Assembly (NCBI GenBank): GCA_012976225.1
Contig: JAAVVG010000022.1
Location: 62,001-126,000 of the forward strand
Length of the DNA: 64,000 nt
Source: Golubevia sp. BC0850
Taxonomy: Eukaryota; Basidiomycota; Exobasidiomycetes; Golubeviales; Golubeviaceae
Reading direction: 5' to 3'
Both the position numbers and the translations under genes were made by a program. The first letter of the stretch is position 1, and each line of letters starts with the position of its first letter. Positions 37,404-48,743 of the stretch are shown here, in pieces. The notes beneath the pieces are model-generated. The model worked only from the letters and a program-made list of their open reading frames with translations, was not told where the DNA came from and searched no databases.

Positions 37404-39049
37404 ATGTCGACCAAAACGAAGAGCAAAGTATCAGCAGACAGCTTGTCTTACGACGTAGCTTCTGCGCTCTCAGAAGAGATCTTCGGTTGGGCAGAAGCGG
37501 GGAATCGGATGGGGATTCTGAGTAGAACTCCTGGGGAAGAAGGGTTGGAAGCTGATGGCAGAAGGTGAGTAAGCTCTACAATTGATCAGGTCTTTTGGTC
37601 TCTTCAGATAACAATCGAGCTGACCCTCATTCTTCTCCTTCCAGAGCTCGGGTCTCGACTTTTGCCTCACTCTTTCGGTTATCTTCTAACTCTTGGAAGA
37701 CCTGGATTCCATTCCTTCTGACGAACGTATGGCTCGACACCCAGAACCTAAACTCTTTTTTTTCAATCCTTGCTAGGAACCCAAGAGACAGTCAAGAGAT
37801 CCTGGCCTTGGTTCAAAACTTGGTCTTCTTCGACGAAATCGCTGTGATGGCACAACGTTGCAGTGACTCCGATTATGAGAGGTTCAAGAAGGTCCCGGCT
37901 ATGTTTGAACCAGCACTTCCCGGAAGGGAGGAGGAGATCGAGGAGCAATGTGTGGGGGCTGGTCAATGGCTAGTCAATTTAACAGCCAAAAGATTATTAG
38001 CTCTAGTCCATTTGTGTGTATTGCAGGTGGAGCTCACTGAAATTCGATCAAAGCTCGAGCCATTTAAATATGAGGAAGATCAATCTCGTCTCGCCTTCAA
38101 CGTCCTCTCGCAATACAGGGCTCTGCTAGTCAGCTTATTACCGAACCTCAAGTCTTTATCTGGTCACTCCTCTGGCACTTCTCTGCCTTTCCATTTCAGA
38201 ATTAGGGAACCAGGAAGGTTATACAAAGAAGTCACTATTCTACCTCCATTATTCAACGGTTCAAAATCGATCAACTTCCCAAGACGCCTCATCTATTAGG
38301 GTAATCCTATGGAAGACCCCAAGAAAGCATTTCAACCTCCTGAGCTGTCAACAAGAAACGTATGCTGGATTTTCCTTCACCTAACTAAACTTCAAGAAGC
38401 CAATTTACTCGCTGAAATGGAGGAGGAGGATTTAAAGTTCTTCGAAGAGCACTCGGTAGTATCAAGCTGGCTCACTTCCTGTATGAAACGATTAACTTTA
38501 AATCTGGCTTCAACAATTCCATTCTCAAGTGACTCTGACCGAAGAGTGAACATCTGCTTCAAACAATTATTGTCCTTCACTAGTCAACTGGAGACTGTAA
38601 CCCTAGAGTTGCTAAGAAAATCCAGAGATACGGAAGAGGAAGTTGAAGAAAAATCAAGGGAGGAAGAGCGGTTTCCGCATTGTTTCACAAAGCTGCAAGT
38701 CTTTAGTGTGGACCGAACCGCAGTTAGCTCTCTGATGAAGAAGGATAGATCTATTCCTCAACGTCTCCCATTTAGTCTACGAGAACTACAACTCCCTCGG
38801 AACTTCATCTCTCTCAAGATAAGAGTGCTGCCACAGTCTCCTGAAGATTTCTTGGGGTTCTACATCAGCCGTCTTCCTGAAGTTCATCCGTCTTTTCAAA
38901 TTACCGTCCCAAGAGCGCCAGTTGAACATGGAACTGTTTACCATTCATTATCCAAGGATCAGGAGTGGATAATAGCTAGAAAGTATCTCGTCGAAGTCTG
39001 TCAGGAGAGAAAAATCAAGTTGAGGTTCGTGGAAGAAGAGGATCTCTGA
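37404..39049 (+). pseudogene. F-box-like/LRR-type protein gene (copy 2) with one in-frame stop
   Basis: Exon 1 37404..37564 ends ...GRR at a GTGAGT donor; exon 2 starts 37645 and runs to a TGA at 39047..39049 (about 521 codons in total). One frame is kept throughout except for a TAG at 38297..38299. The F-box-type N-terminus (STFASLFRLSSNSWKTWIPFLLTNVWL) is followed by leucine-rich helical sequence. Many segments match the minus-strand copy at 1..1332 (EEL/QNLVFFDE, RNVCWIFLHL, KQLLSFTSQLETVTLEL), and the single intron is in the same place and phase. F-box proteins usually link substrates to SCF ubiquitin ligases. With only one stop in about 1.5 kb this is either a recent pseudogene, a polymorphic null, or less likely a stop read-through gene. 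An intron removing the stop would break phase. Confidence 0.65.
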
Positions 39050-39569
39050 ACAAAAGTGAGTTCTTTCAAGAAGGATGTCCTTGAAGATAGTCGTATATCT
39101 TTTCCGCTCTGACTCTCTCTTCTTCTTTCACTCTGATCTTCTTTTAGTTAGTTTGGGACTCTCTACGTTAGAAAGCAGACATTCTTCAAAGCGGGGACCT
39201 GCTTCTTCAACTGGACCCTCTTTCCTCCCCGTTTCTCCCCCCCCCCTTCTTTCAAGTTTCAAGACCCCCAGTTCTCTATCATGTCAACACTCATCAAGGG
39301 GACCCCACTTTGGATGGAGAAGGAGGGGAATCGAAGTTAGGCGGATCGTGGCCTTACACGTGGGGGATGTCTCACTCTCTCCCCCCTCCCCTCTTTTTTT
39401 CGAACCCTCTTCTCCCCTCCTCTTCTTTTGCGAAGTGAGATAAAAGGACAGCAATTTTCTGAACCAAATCCTATTCCCTCATCCAAAGCAACTACTAGCT
39501 CTTCTCACTTCAAGCTCACCACTCCAACTTCTCCTACTCACTTCACTCACTCACTCTTCAACTTCAAAG
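39050..39569. promoter_or_regulatory. Promoter region of the RlpA/barwin-like gene
   Basis: About 520 bp. It contains C- and T-homopolymer stretches (39239-39248, 39381-39400) and a GATAAAAGG TATA-like motif near 39438-39446, about 125 bp upstream of the next ATG. The leader after it is pyrimidine/A-rich. Confidence 0.4.
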
Positions 39570-40184
39570 ATGCTCTCAACCAATCTCGTCTCCACTTTGG
39601 TCATCTCTATCGGTCTCTTAACTCAAGCTCTACCTATTAGCTCCAACACTGGATCCGTCAATGTCGCTTCAACTTTAGAGAGAAGAGCTGGTAAGGCAAC
39701 CTACTACGCCGTTGGATTGGGAAGTGAGTTGACGTGTTGAGTACTGTTCACTTGATTTCTTCCAAGTCTCTTCTCTTCTTCTGCTTTCTTACCTATTCCT
39801 CTTCTTTACCTCATCTCTCAGACTGTGGACAACAAAACACCGATTCCGAGATGGTCGTCGCCATCGCACAACCCGACGTCGCTGGAGACACTACTTCCCA
39901 GTGTGGCAAGACCGTTTCTATCACCAACTTGGATACCAATCAAGTCACTCAAGCCAAGGTGGTCGACTTGTGCCCAGGATGTTCAAGTGGTAGTGAGTAG
40001 TTGCTCTTTTCAGAGAGGATGTCTTCAGGTTCAATCTCTGACCTCGTCTTCTCTTTCCTTTTATTCTCCCCTTTCTTCCTCCCTCCTCTCCACAGGTCTC
40101 GACATGTCTCCTGCTACGTTCAAAGCTCTCGGAGGTACCGAGGAACAAGGTGTCTTCCCAATGAGCTACACCATTGTCGGATAA
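39570..40184 (+). CDS. Secreted RlpA/barwin-like double-psi beta-barrel protein
   Basis: Three exons: 39570..39723, 39822..39992, 40096..40184; phases close, 137 aa. Residues 1-21 form a signal peptide (NLVSTLVISIGLLTQALP), then a short pro-region ends in a dibasic ERR near residue 40, a likely Kex2 site. The mature part begins GKATYYAVGLGNCG and continues with VDLCPGCSSGSLDMSPATFKALG, the conserved RlpA/expansin/barwin-type barrel block with Cys pairs and the D-M-S-P motif. Small proteins of this kind are abundant in basidiomycete secretomes; proposed roles include cell-wall binding and protease inhibition. No carbohydrate-binding module follows. Confidence 0.88.
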
Positions 40185-40596
40185 ACTGTTCTCTCTCTTT
40201 CTCTGCCCCCTTTCTTCTTCACCTCTTCATCAAAATTTCGTCTTCTGGGATCTTTCCCTCTCGTCTACACTACTTCGACTCCTCACTTATTTCCTCATCG
40301 TCTCCTCTTTATTTTATCGTAGAACCATAACTAAAATCGAAATCGAAATCGAATCGAACTTCTTTTAAATTTTCTTCTCTCTATAGAGTACACTCTGTTG
40401 ACTGTGTCTTGATCCTGGTTTCCTAGATTCTTAGTTCTTTTGAGTAATTCAAATCTGAAGACCAACCAACCAAGGTGGCAAATAAGGAGCCTTCCGCGTG
40501 ACGACTTGCGAGCTCGCGGCCTCGAAACGAAAACGAGAAGGGCGATTCGAAGTTGATACGTTGACCATTTCCTCCTTCCGCATCACCAAGAACAAG
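40185..40596. other. Intergenic region
   Basis: About 410 bp between the RlpA-like gene and the TPR-like gene, same strand. T-rich 3' flank, then no recognisable element. Confidence 0.4.
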
Positions 40597-41882
40597 ATGT
40601 CCGAAAACTCAACCCGCTCCTGTAGTACGAGTCCCTCAACTACCAGAAGTAATAGGAGTGGCAGTACCATTGGAAAGTCCACTTGTGAGTTCACAAACTA
40701 CGATGATGTCACAACCTCATCAATCGCGTTGCCTCAGTACTGAGATAAGAGATTCTCACCTTCCTTCTACAGCAGACGACACGGATGCTTCTTCTATCTT
40801 TAGATCCAGCTCTCCAGAAACTAGATTCGAGGACCAGAAAGACGTCTGGAAGGAAGGAAGTGAGCCTCAAATTGCGCTTTCCTTTGAAGAGTGCGAAGGC
40901 CTTCAATCGTATGCGGATGAGGCCAGAGAGAGAGGCGATGTCCGTGAAGCTTTCCTGGCATACAGTGTTTGGTAAGTATCTCCGACTAGTATGTACCGGG
41001 TTTACGACAGGTTGAAGTCTATGGAAGTCACGTTGACGCTGCTGCTCTCTTCGTCGTCTCGCAGCATCAAAGCCATCCGTTATGAAGCCAGATTCTGGAT
41101 CAGTAGAGCTACTCTCGCCTTGGAAATGAAGATGTGAATAAAGTTTCAGACACTAGATGATCTCAATTGAAATTTCAATTTGTGTAGAAGCCGAGACTCA
41201 ATCCGAACTCCACCTGCCTTTCCCTTCCGTCAGGTTCCACCGTGTCCTCAACGACGGTCAGACAGCTTCACTCTGCCTTCGAAATGCAGCCAAGCTCTCC
41301 AATTCTATTCTTTCTCCAAGCTCTAAGAGGTCATCATCAAGGTCTTCGTCACCTTCCAAGCCTAGCTCGCATCTCCAGGAGCTCTACAAGAGAGAACAAA
41401 AGAAGCTCTCAGCAAACGCTCTCTACCTCAAGAGTCAAGCACGCTTTCATCTCGGAGACATCAAGAAAGCCAAGTCGAATCTATTGGAAGCTGAGAGAGA
41501 GTTGAAACTTGGCTTTGTAGAACCAAAATCAAAACTGACCTCAGCTTCTTCCTCGAATCAAGGTCCAATCCAAATCGACGACCTGATGGTCTCTATTCAA
41601 GCAGCAAAGCAGTCTTTCGCCTCTTTCTCATCTTCTTCCAAGAGAGATCAGACAGCATGGTTAAACTCTCAGAGACCAACTTTGATGGTCCAATCGGTCG
41701 ACTCGGGTCTACTAGCTTGGTTTGAGTCCGAAGAAGAGTTCGAGGATTTGCTGGAAGAGATGGTGGAATTCTGGGAGAAGGAGCCCAAGAAGAGGAGATC
41801 TGGAAGTACAGGGATTGATGAAAACAGAGAGAGAGACGGAGCTTCTTTCGATTTTGAGGAGGTCGAAATGGAAGGTGTTTGA
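40597..41882 (+). CDS. TPR-like protein of unknown function
   Basis: Four exons: 40597..40684, 40773..40971, 41065..41133, 41234..41882; phases close, about 334 aa. After a Ser/Thr-rich N-terminus comes a tetratricopeptide-like hairpin set. LQSYADEARERGDVREAFLAY is followed across two introns by IKAIRYEARFWISRATLALEM and VLNDGQTASLCLRNAAKL. A later pair is ANALYLKSQARFHLGDIKKAKSNLLEAE. This is the Sti1/CNS1-like co-chaperone spacing (repeat, RA-x-L, D-G/A), but the repeats are too degenerate for a named family. The C-terminus is Ser-rich then acidic (ESEEEFEDLLEEMVEFWEKE). The intron 3 donor (AT|GTGAAT) was chosen by phase. Confidence 0.7.
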
Positions 41883-42048
41883 GTTGGTCTACCCGTAAAC
41901 AAAGATGGACGATGACAGGCAGAAGAGCCCCAAATTACCACTCTCGATAGACAGTTCCAGTTTGTAAAAGCAAGAATCAATCACTCTTTGAACCAGGTAA
42001 TTTTTCTTTTTGTTTGTTTCGCGCGGGCCAGGTAGAGGTGGCTAGGTG

Positions 42049-43702
42049 ATGCGGGCAGTGACGTCACAAAATCTGCATCGAGAGGATAATTTTTTGTGCT
42101 TCTCTCCTTGTCTCTCGACCAACGCCTTCAAGATTCTTCAAAAATGGCCACAAGTAGAGGACAAATCAAGCCTTCCGAAGCCAGTCATTCTCCCTATCGA
42201 AGAATCCAACGATATTGCCCCAGCAACTCCTGTTCAAAAGGTGGTGCCAGCACTTCCAAATGCGATTTGGAGAAGAATCTGGAAGTTACTCGATTTTGCC
42301 TCTCTCTCCTCAATCTCTACTACCAATCGTCTTTTCTATTCTTTTTATCTAGAATCTCTCAGGGAAGAAGAAAGAAGGAAGAAGTACGGTTTCATCAATT
42401 TCCCAGCAGAATTATGGGCACGTCAAATCATGCAACAGATCCGATATGATGGTTTCAAAAGATTAGAATACTCTTCTCAAGTTTTCAGATCTTACATCCA
42501 GGGAAGTCGTTCTCTACAAAGTCAACTATTCAGAAACAAAGTGGACAAGAAAGGTCTGAACAAGATATTCGAGGAAAAGAAGAAGATGGACGGTAGAGAC
42601 GATAGAAGTATCTTAGGAAGATGGATTTCGGACATGACAAAAGATGAGGATGAAGATGAAGCTAAAATAAGAACGAGACTGATTCAAGTTCAGGTGTAAT
42701 TCCTAAACAAATTCCACCAGAAGAAAAGTTAGATTTCAATTTACATCCCACCTTTTTAGAGCCCGTAGCAAGCTCCATAGGTCAGGACTCGTTTTGCGAT
42801 CCTCCTGTTTCTTGGTTTAGGGTTAGATTCGAAGAACAGAACAAGGTTCACAGAGGAACTTCCAATAGAGAATCCAAAAGTACAGCTAATTCTCCAAAGC
42901 AGTGACGGTTTACGATTTCATGAGTACTCTCGACAAACTCTTAGGTGAAAAGAAGATCGCACATTGGTACGACTCTAGAAATAAGACCAAGCCAAAGAAG
43001 ATTAGACCAGTAAGAACATCCTTATACAGTACTGTGCCGGAGTTAAGCTACAGATTGATCAAGAAAGGAACTTCGACGGGACTAAAGCTTGTAAGTTGGA
43101 AAATGGAATTGTGAGTATCCGCGCTGTCGAGGTAGGAGGGTTTCCTTTGGCCGTTCTCCTAGGTTTTAGCTTTCAGATTACTCTTAGTCTTAATAACCTT
43201 GGCTTGGAGACTGAATCCATCTTGAGATCCTTGGCTTGGAAACTGAATTCATCATCATCCGCCCAACAGAATCGACGACAAGACCACTCCGCTCGTAAAG
43301 CCACCTTTCAAGTATAATTCTGGTGTAGCCTACGGAATTTACGGAAAAGGAAAGACTAAGAGATATTGGGATAAGGTGTGGTGCTACAAATGCGAGGAAA
43401 AGGGTGAGTCCGAGACGTAGGATCTCGCTTTGACTTTTGATCGAATGTGGCGAAAGAACTAAAACCTGACCTCTCCCTTCTCTCCCTTCTAATTTTCCTT
43501 CCCTCCCCTTTTTCAAACAACAGGTCATAAAATTAACCATTGTCCGTACAACTCACTTCCAGTCAACGAACCGAAGGGAGAGCGCAGAGCAGAGCGGAAA
43601 GAAAGACATTCAATAATCACAACCTTGTCTCAATATGTACACTCTGGCTGTGGTTCCCAAAATGGAAATTGGACTAGTTTTGTAATCTTTAGGACTGGCT
43701 GA
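42049..43702 (+). pseudogene. F-box plus CCHC zinc-knuckle host-type gene with disrupted frame
   Basis: The first segment has an F-box-like block (ALPNAIWRRIWKLLDFASLSSISTTNRLFYSFYLE) followed by charged helices. The coding-like sequence then continues in another frame near 42665 (A-homopolymer) and again near 42900. After that come two well-formed introns (GTGAGT donors near 43111 and 43405) and a CCHC zinc knuckle split by the second one (C-Y-K-C ... G-H-K-I-N-H-C), ending at a TGA at 43700..43702. Spliced structure and an F-box argue for a host gene, not a retroelement Gag. Two single-base frame changes suggest a recent pseudogene or assembly errors in homopolymers. The start is uncertain; the ATG at 42049 is the first in frame. 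Confidence 0.5.
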
Positions 43703-44385
43703 GCGCACTTCAGGTCTCTACAGGTGAAGGTTCGAAAGCCTTCTGCGTCACCAAGTCAACCCCACCGCTCAGCGTCTCAGCAATCGATTCTCAAGCCACT
43801 CTCTTCGGGTCTCGAATGTTTCGAATCACAAATACTGTATGATGTACATTTTCAGAGTTTCCTTCCTTTTACCAGTCCTAGGAGCCGATTCTCTGTTCAA
43901 ATTCCGCTGTTGAAGTCAAAGCGAAAAAGGGGATCGAGAAGATTGAAGGTGAGCCAAATGGAAGTACGTGCGGACTATTGAACTGGGAAGTGGATCTGGA
44001 AAGAGGGAGGGTTGGACTCACACTTCATCGGTCTCGACTTCCTCGAACGGGAGAGGTTTTTTTCGTTGGACTGAGAGATGAGAAGAGGTCAGAGTGAAGA
44101 AGAAGGTGACAACCAACGACAGACTTTTGCTTCTTCATTACTTACAAACCTCATCTTTTCGAGAACAACAGCAGGTGTCTGTTCAACATCATCAACCTCC
44201 TCCACTAGACCTTTTAATTCCTCCGTAAAATCCTCGATCCTATCCTTGGAATGACAAATAAGCTTTTTGATCTGTTTCATTCGAACTCCTTTGACCTCGG
44301 TTCCCTTTTCAGCAGCCTCTTTACGAGCCTTCAGGAAAAGAAGTTACTCTTCTTCCTCATAAGCAAAGGAGCTACTAAAAGTCTC
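43703..44385. other. Convergent intergenic region with a possible small minus-strand coding fragment
   Basis: On the minus strand 44355..44140 reads ARKEAAEKGTEVK then an ATG at 44280 and a charged helical stretch (IEDFTEELKGLVEEVDDVEQ). It has an acceptor-like AAG at its 5' side and a GTAAGT just after its end. A further pyrimidine-tract acceptor lies near 44066. This could be a small gene or a leftover exon set. No family recognised and no complete model could be built. Confidence 0.3.
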
Positions 44386-45393
44386 TCAAACCGGACAGGA
44401 AGTCTCTAACCCTTTCAACCAACCATCATCCAGCCAAGGCTCGCCACCAGAGAGAGGAGGCTCGAAGAAGATGCTTTCTACAGTGGTTGGGAACTCTCCA
44501 GAAAATTTGAAATGAGGATTTGGGTAGAAGCCCATCGATTCGAGAATAGGACAACGAAAGTTTGTAGGGAAATCTCCTGAGTTGTGAGCTAATTCCAAAG
44601 TCTCTGAATGTGGAAAAGTTAAGATTTCATCAGAGTTTTCAGTTGAGGTTTTGATCTAGAGGTATCTGAGGGAACTCTAAGGTTGTCGAAAGGATCAGTG
44701 GGAAAGTGGCTTAGAAATTAGATGCATCAAATCAAAAGACTCTCGATTCTCAACACCGACAAGCGAACTCACCGAGGCCTTCCTTAATATGTCCATGGCA
44801 GCTTTTTCATCCCAGAAAGAGCCGTTCAGATACAAAGTAGTGAGTAGAGTTTCGGTCCTCAAAGCTGGGTTCATGATTGAAACTGGAGTCGAGTTCTTTC
44901 TTGGCCTAACTTCCAGCATAGCTGGTTTTCCCCTATCCCCCTGGTCCTCTGGGACATCAAGATAGATAACCAGATTTTGAAATTGAAACAAGATATCTGT
45001 ACTTAGTTTGGCGTCTCCTTGTTCAGTAGGTTTGTATGCATATCTTTGAAGCTTTTTCTTCGACTTGAGTAAGGTTTTGATAAAATCATCTGGAGGTGTT
45101 CCAATTGCATATTCGAGTCCATCTTCTTCTAAATCTCTTTGAATATCAATCTCTACCAAGGCTCCACTTTTCTCGGTTAAAATTTCAATCATATTTTGTT
45201 TGAAAGAGTGTTTCCATTCGCTTCCCTCGTGATACTGACTGGGAAGAAAGAAATAATCCCACAGATGCGGTTTGGATTCGATGATGCCTAGCCAGCTCTT
45301 GCAGACTTGCCTGCAGTTCATTAAACCTACTGCCGGAAGATAATCGAAAGGGAGAACCAAAGCCGAAGCTGGCATAGTCGAAATCGATCCCAT
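44386..45393 (-). CDS. F-box protein
   Basis: Two exons (minus): 45393..44773 and 44655..44386; phase 0 intron of 117 nt; about 296 aa. The F-box is N-terminal: LVLPFDYLPAVGLMNCRQVCKSWLGIIESKPHLWDYFFL, matching the L-P-x-E-x-L...x-R-x-V-C-K-x-W pattern (with LPFDYL for LPxEL). The rest is helical and leucine-rich without a recognised substrate domain, ending ...GGEPWLDDGWL. Such proteins recruit substrates to SCF ubiquitin ligases. The start is the first in-frame ATG; the frame is open upstream without one, so an additional 5' exon is possible. It differs in sequence from the two F-box-like copies at 1-1332 and 37404-39049. Confidence 0.72.
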
Positions 45394-45724
45394 CCTTGAT
45401 GCTTGATGTTTGGGTTGTGGAGAAGAAGTTTGTTTCTTCGCTCTCTTCGTCCTCTTCTTTCCGAGCGGGTTAGACTCTCGCGACCTTGAACTCAACTCGA
45501 CTTGCACAGTCGTCGTCTGAGCAATGCCTCCCTTCTCAAAACGTTTTAAATGCAGCCCTCAAGTGAGTTTGTTACAGAAGATTGAACGAGAAGCCCCTTT
45601 GCCTCCCTCACAGATACGTCAAACTTTGGTAGAGCACACTATCTCTCCTGCACAATTCTTCCCTCCCTTTCTCCACTTTTATAATCTTCAAAGATTGAAA
45701 ACGAAAGGCTGCGCTTGTCGTTGA
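45394..45724. other. Short intergenic region upstream of the F-box gene
   Basis: 330 bp between the GAL7 stop and the F-box gene start, both minus. The part next to the F-box gene is open in frame and basic-coding (KKRTKRAKKQ), so it may belong to a 5' extension of that gene. Confidence 0.4.
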
Positions 45725-47233
45725 TCAGGAAGATTTGGCTAGATAGTGAGTCGTAGAAGATTCTCTGACTCTGACGGCAGCTTGCTCTGCAGTAAGATCT
45801 CTCTGAGGTTCTCCCAACATTTCGAAACTGGAGGTTGAAAATGAGAGGAAGTTTACAAACGAACCAGAAGTCATCAGTCTTTCTCAAATCAAAAACGCAT
45901 GGCTCAACAAATTCACAGGCAACTCACCCAACTAAGAACTTCCTAACAGTAGCACTCCTCAGCAAAGGAGGATAGTAATGAATGTGGAAATGAGCGAATT
46001 TACTCAATTCATCAGTTTCATCTCCTTTAGATCCTGTAGAAGGAACTGGTTTTTGATGAATTCCCATACTATAAGGGAAAGAGCATTCAAAGATGTTGTC
46101 CAATCTACAAGCTACCTCTCCCAAGATATCAGCTAAATCCTTCTGTTCTCTGTCGTCCATTTCATTTAAAGATTGAATCTGACGTTTGTAAGGAGTAGTT
46201 AGGACTTCGAAAGGCCAAGTTGCCCAATAGGGAACGACGGCAACAAACGAATCGTTAAAACAGATAACTCTTGAATTCTTTGGGTCTTTTTGATGGACTG
46301 AAAGCTCTAGATTCGAATAAGTAAGTAACATAGATGGTCTGTTCTTCTCATCTTTTGGAGGATTCAAGGCTTTGTCCTCATTTTGAGCGTTGAGAGAATA
46401 TTTCTTAAAGTTCTTTAGAGTTTTTAAAGGCTCTTCTGGAATGTAGTCTAGGGACCAAATTTGACCGTGTGGGTGTGGATTCGAACATCCCATTGCTGAA
46501 CCTTTGTTTTCGAAAATTTGAATGTATCGGACGAAAGGATTGTCGGCTTGAATTCTAGAGTAAAGAGATTTCCAGGCCTGAACGATTGGTAGGATGTGAG
46601 TGGTTGAATTGTAAGGTGCAGTCGTTAATTGAGCCAGAGTCAGATTGTGCGAGGGATGAAAGCATAAGACGTAGCACTTTCCTCGTGCAGGCTGAGACTG
46701 TAGGAGTGGATGAGCAATGGCAGCTGGCGATGCAACGGGGAAAGAGAAAGAAAGATGTCAAAGATTGCAGATAGAGATCTTGAGATGAAGCAAGGACTCA
46801 CCTTCTTCCTTATACTCAACCTCTAATGGCATGAGAGCTGCATAATCATTCTCGAAGAACTGCAGAGAGGAGAGGAGCCAGTGGGAGAGAGTCGGAGGGA
46901 GGATCAGGATTCTGTTCGCGTTGAAGCAAGCTCAATCTGTCCATGCTGCAGAGAGTAAGTACGACTGGACACTCACGAAGGTAGACTCGTACTTATCATT
47001 CTTTCCACCTGTAGCTCTTTCGTTACCCGGACAGAGGTAGCACTTTGGGTCGTACTGAGGGAGCTTAGGACCATCACCTTTTTCTTCAGCTCCTTGCCAA
47101 GGTCTCTTCGTTCGGTGTGCTGCGGAAGCAGAGTGAATAGAAGACTCAGGTGCCGTTCTAGTATTATATTGATCTATCGAGAAGAGAGGACCAAGAAGGA
47201 AGGGTGTCGTGTGCTTGATGGAAGGAGAGGCAG
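45725..47233 (-). CDS. GAL7: Galactose-1-phosphate uridylyltransferase
   Basis: Exons (minus): 47233..46977 (5' limit uncertain), 46859..46802, 46723..45928, 45827..45725. Leloir-pathway enzyme exchanging UMP between UDP-glucose and galactose-1-phosphate. Conserved blocks: [60 protein letters not shown] with the catalytic H-P-H of the nucleotidyl-His site, [48 protein letters not shown]. Downstream exons are phase-consistent. The first exon is not resolved: the known part starts with two bases needing a preceding phase-1 exon, and no convincing ATG exon was found. The sequence just upstream contains an ATG (near 47296) in another frame. No other GAL genes are adjacent. Confidence 0.9.
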
Positions 47234-47924
47234 CTGAGAAGAACAACACTCCTCAGCATCTCCTTCTTCTACCTCCTCTCTTCCGATTCCGGGCATTGAT
47301 CTAGTCGAGAAAAAGCTTCTTATGCTGTACTCATATGTCCCTTCTCGTTGACTATCGTCAAGCTATACCCTTTGTTCGCTCTTCCTTTCTCTCCTCCACT
47401 TTCGAGCCCCCACTCCACCATCTTCCAACCCTGCGCTTACTCACGAGAACAGAGGACGAAGCTATCGGTGAGAGGATTGTACCTTCTATGTGGATGTTCT
47501 GTTGGATCAAATGCTGGTTTAGAGCTCATCTCGAATTCGTTGCTGTGGTTGAGAAGTGATACAAATTCTCAAAGTTCCGCCGAATCGGATCGGCACTGGT
47601 CCGAGCGTTTGTTGAGGAAGTTGGGACTCTACCTTTTCTAAATGAGGATTTGTTTGAAAATTCTCTGATGAACAAGTATCGTCCAGATCTTAGGATAGAC
47701 GGAGAGGGAGGAGAAAGGCGAGAGAGATGTCGGGGGTTGGTTGGACAAGAAAGACGAGAAAGTAGATTCGGATTCGTTGGTCATGTATTAGCTTCAAAAT
47801 GACCTGAAGAGGCTATCAGAGATAGAAATTAGATACATAGTAAGAGATCTGGAAGGTAAACGCAGAAATAACAAGTTGGGGGTGGAGGCGGGAAGAAAGA
47901 CTCGGATTGCTGGAAGAACTACGT
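47234..47924. other. Intergenic region (GAL7 5' side and 3' flank of the next gene)
   Basis: About 690 bp. It must contain the GAL7 promoter and its unresolved first exon. No other gene recognised. Confidence 0.35.
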
Positions 47925-48743
47925 CTAGTATGCGTTCATGGCCAACAGCGACAAAGCACCGACTATTGTCATCACGATTGATGAAGCTGATGAGAAGGGC
48001 GAGAGGAAAGGTAGAAGAAGAATCGGAGGCAAATCCTGGTCAGAGAAGAAGGGCATTTCGCTCTTTCCAACAAAGGTTGACTCACTCTTGCTGGAAGTAC
48101 GGGCTGAATCTGAATCAGAGTGATCCTTCAAATGATCTGTGTAGTCTCCAGCTGAGCCAGTCTGGGATTGAACCACTTGATCGAAGGGAGGCAGCATTGT
48201 AAAGTTCTGGAAAGCGAAGAAAACTTCCGACCCGTCAGTGACGTTGGGAACTCCAGGCGCGTAGTAGATCCACTGCATCCTATAGTCTCCAGCTTTACCG
48301 GTTGAGGGTAGTGAAGGAAGGAATGGATTCAGTCATCGGTAGGATTGTTGCGAGCGTGTGAAAAATCGACTTCACTTACGAGTGGCGTTGGCTGGCACTT
48401 CGACTCCTATGGATCCTGAGATACCTTGAACTGTTTGCTCGATCAAGTGAGAAGAGAAAGGACCGCCTGATAAGCCACTCTTCTGAAGCCTCACCTACGT
48501 GTAGAGTTTCTCTGCCTGTCGATTCGTTCTGCTCTCGATGGAGAAATGCTGCTACCCACTTGGATCAAGATGCTGTGTTGTAAAATCTTCTACTGAGTAG
48601 TATTCCACCACAAAAGGCATCCCATTCCGGTACGGAGGGGTCGTCTTTGTTTCATTCCAGGTGGCATTTGACCACTGGAGCCTGTTCACGGCTCCTATCT
48701 GCCTGTTGAGCCAATGATAATACGTCAAAACTACTCCTTCCAT
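47925..48743 (-). CDS. Predicted surface/secreted protein with GPI-signal-like C-terminus
   Basis: Exons (minus): about 48743..48556, about 48482..48380, 48292..47925; the 48380/48292 junction is phase-consistent, the first junction is tentative. No known family. Many N-glycosylation sequons are visible (NAT, NET, NAT, NVT, NFT), and the beta-rich sequence (QWIYYAPGVPNVTDGSEVFFAFQNFT) suggests an extracellular Ig-like fold. After a Ser-rich stalk the C-terminus is a small-residue site followed by a hydrophobic tail (SSASSIVMTIVGALSLLAMNAY), as in GPI-anchored proteins. No N-terminal signal peptide is seen, because the only in-frame ATG (48743) opens directly into the domain. A 5' exon is probably missing. 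Confidence 0.5.

Noticed and set aside
38218-38299. Intron that would remove the in-frame TAG of the second F-box-like copy
   Set aside because: Its 82-nt length would break the reading frame and its donor is not consensus.
43300-43700. CCHC zinc knuckle as evidence of a retroelement Gag
   Set aside because: It is interrupted by a consensus spliceosomal intron and linked to an F-box; no protease, reverse transcriptase, integrase or terminal repeats are nearby.
43715-43755. GGTGAAGGTTCGAAAGCC...TCACC stretch resembling part of a tRNA
   Set aside because: The arms do not fit a cloverleaf, and there is no A- and B-box at tRNA spacing.
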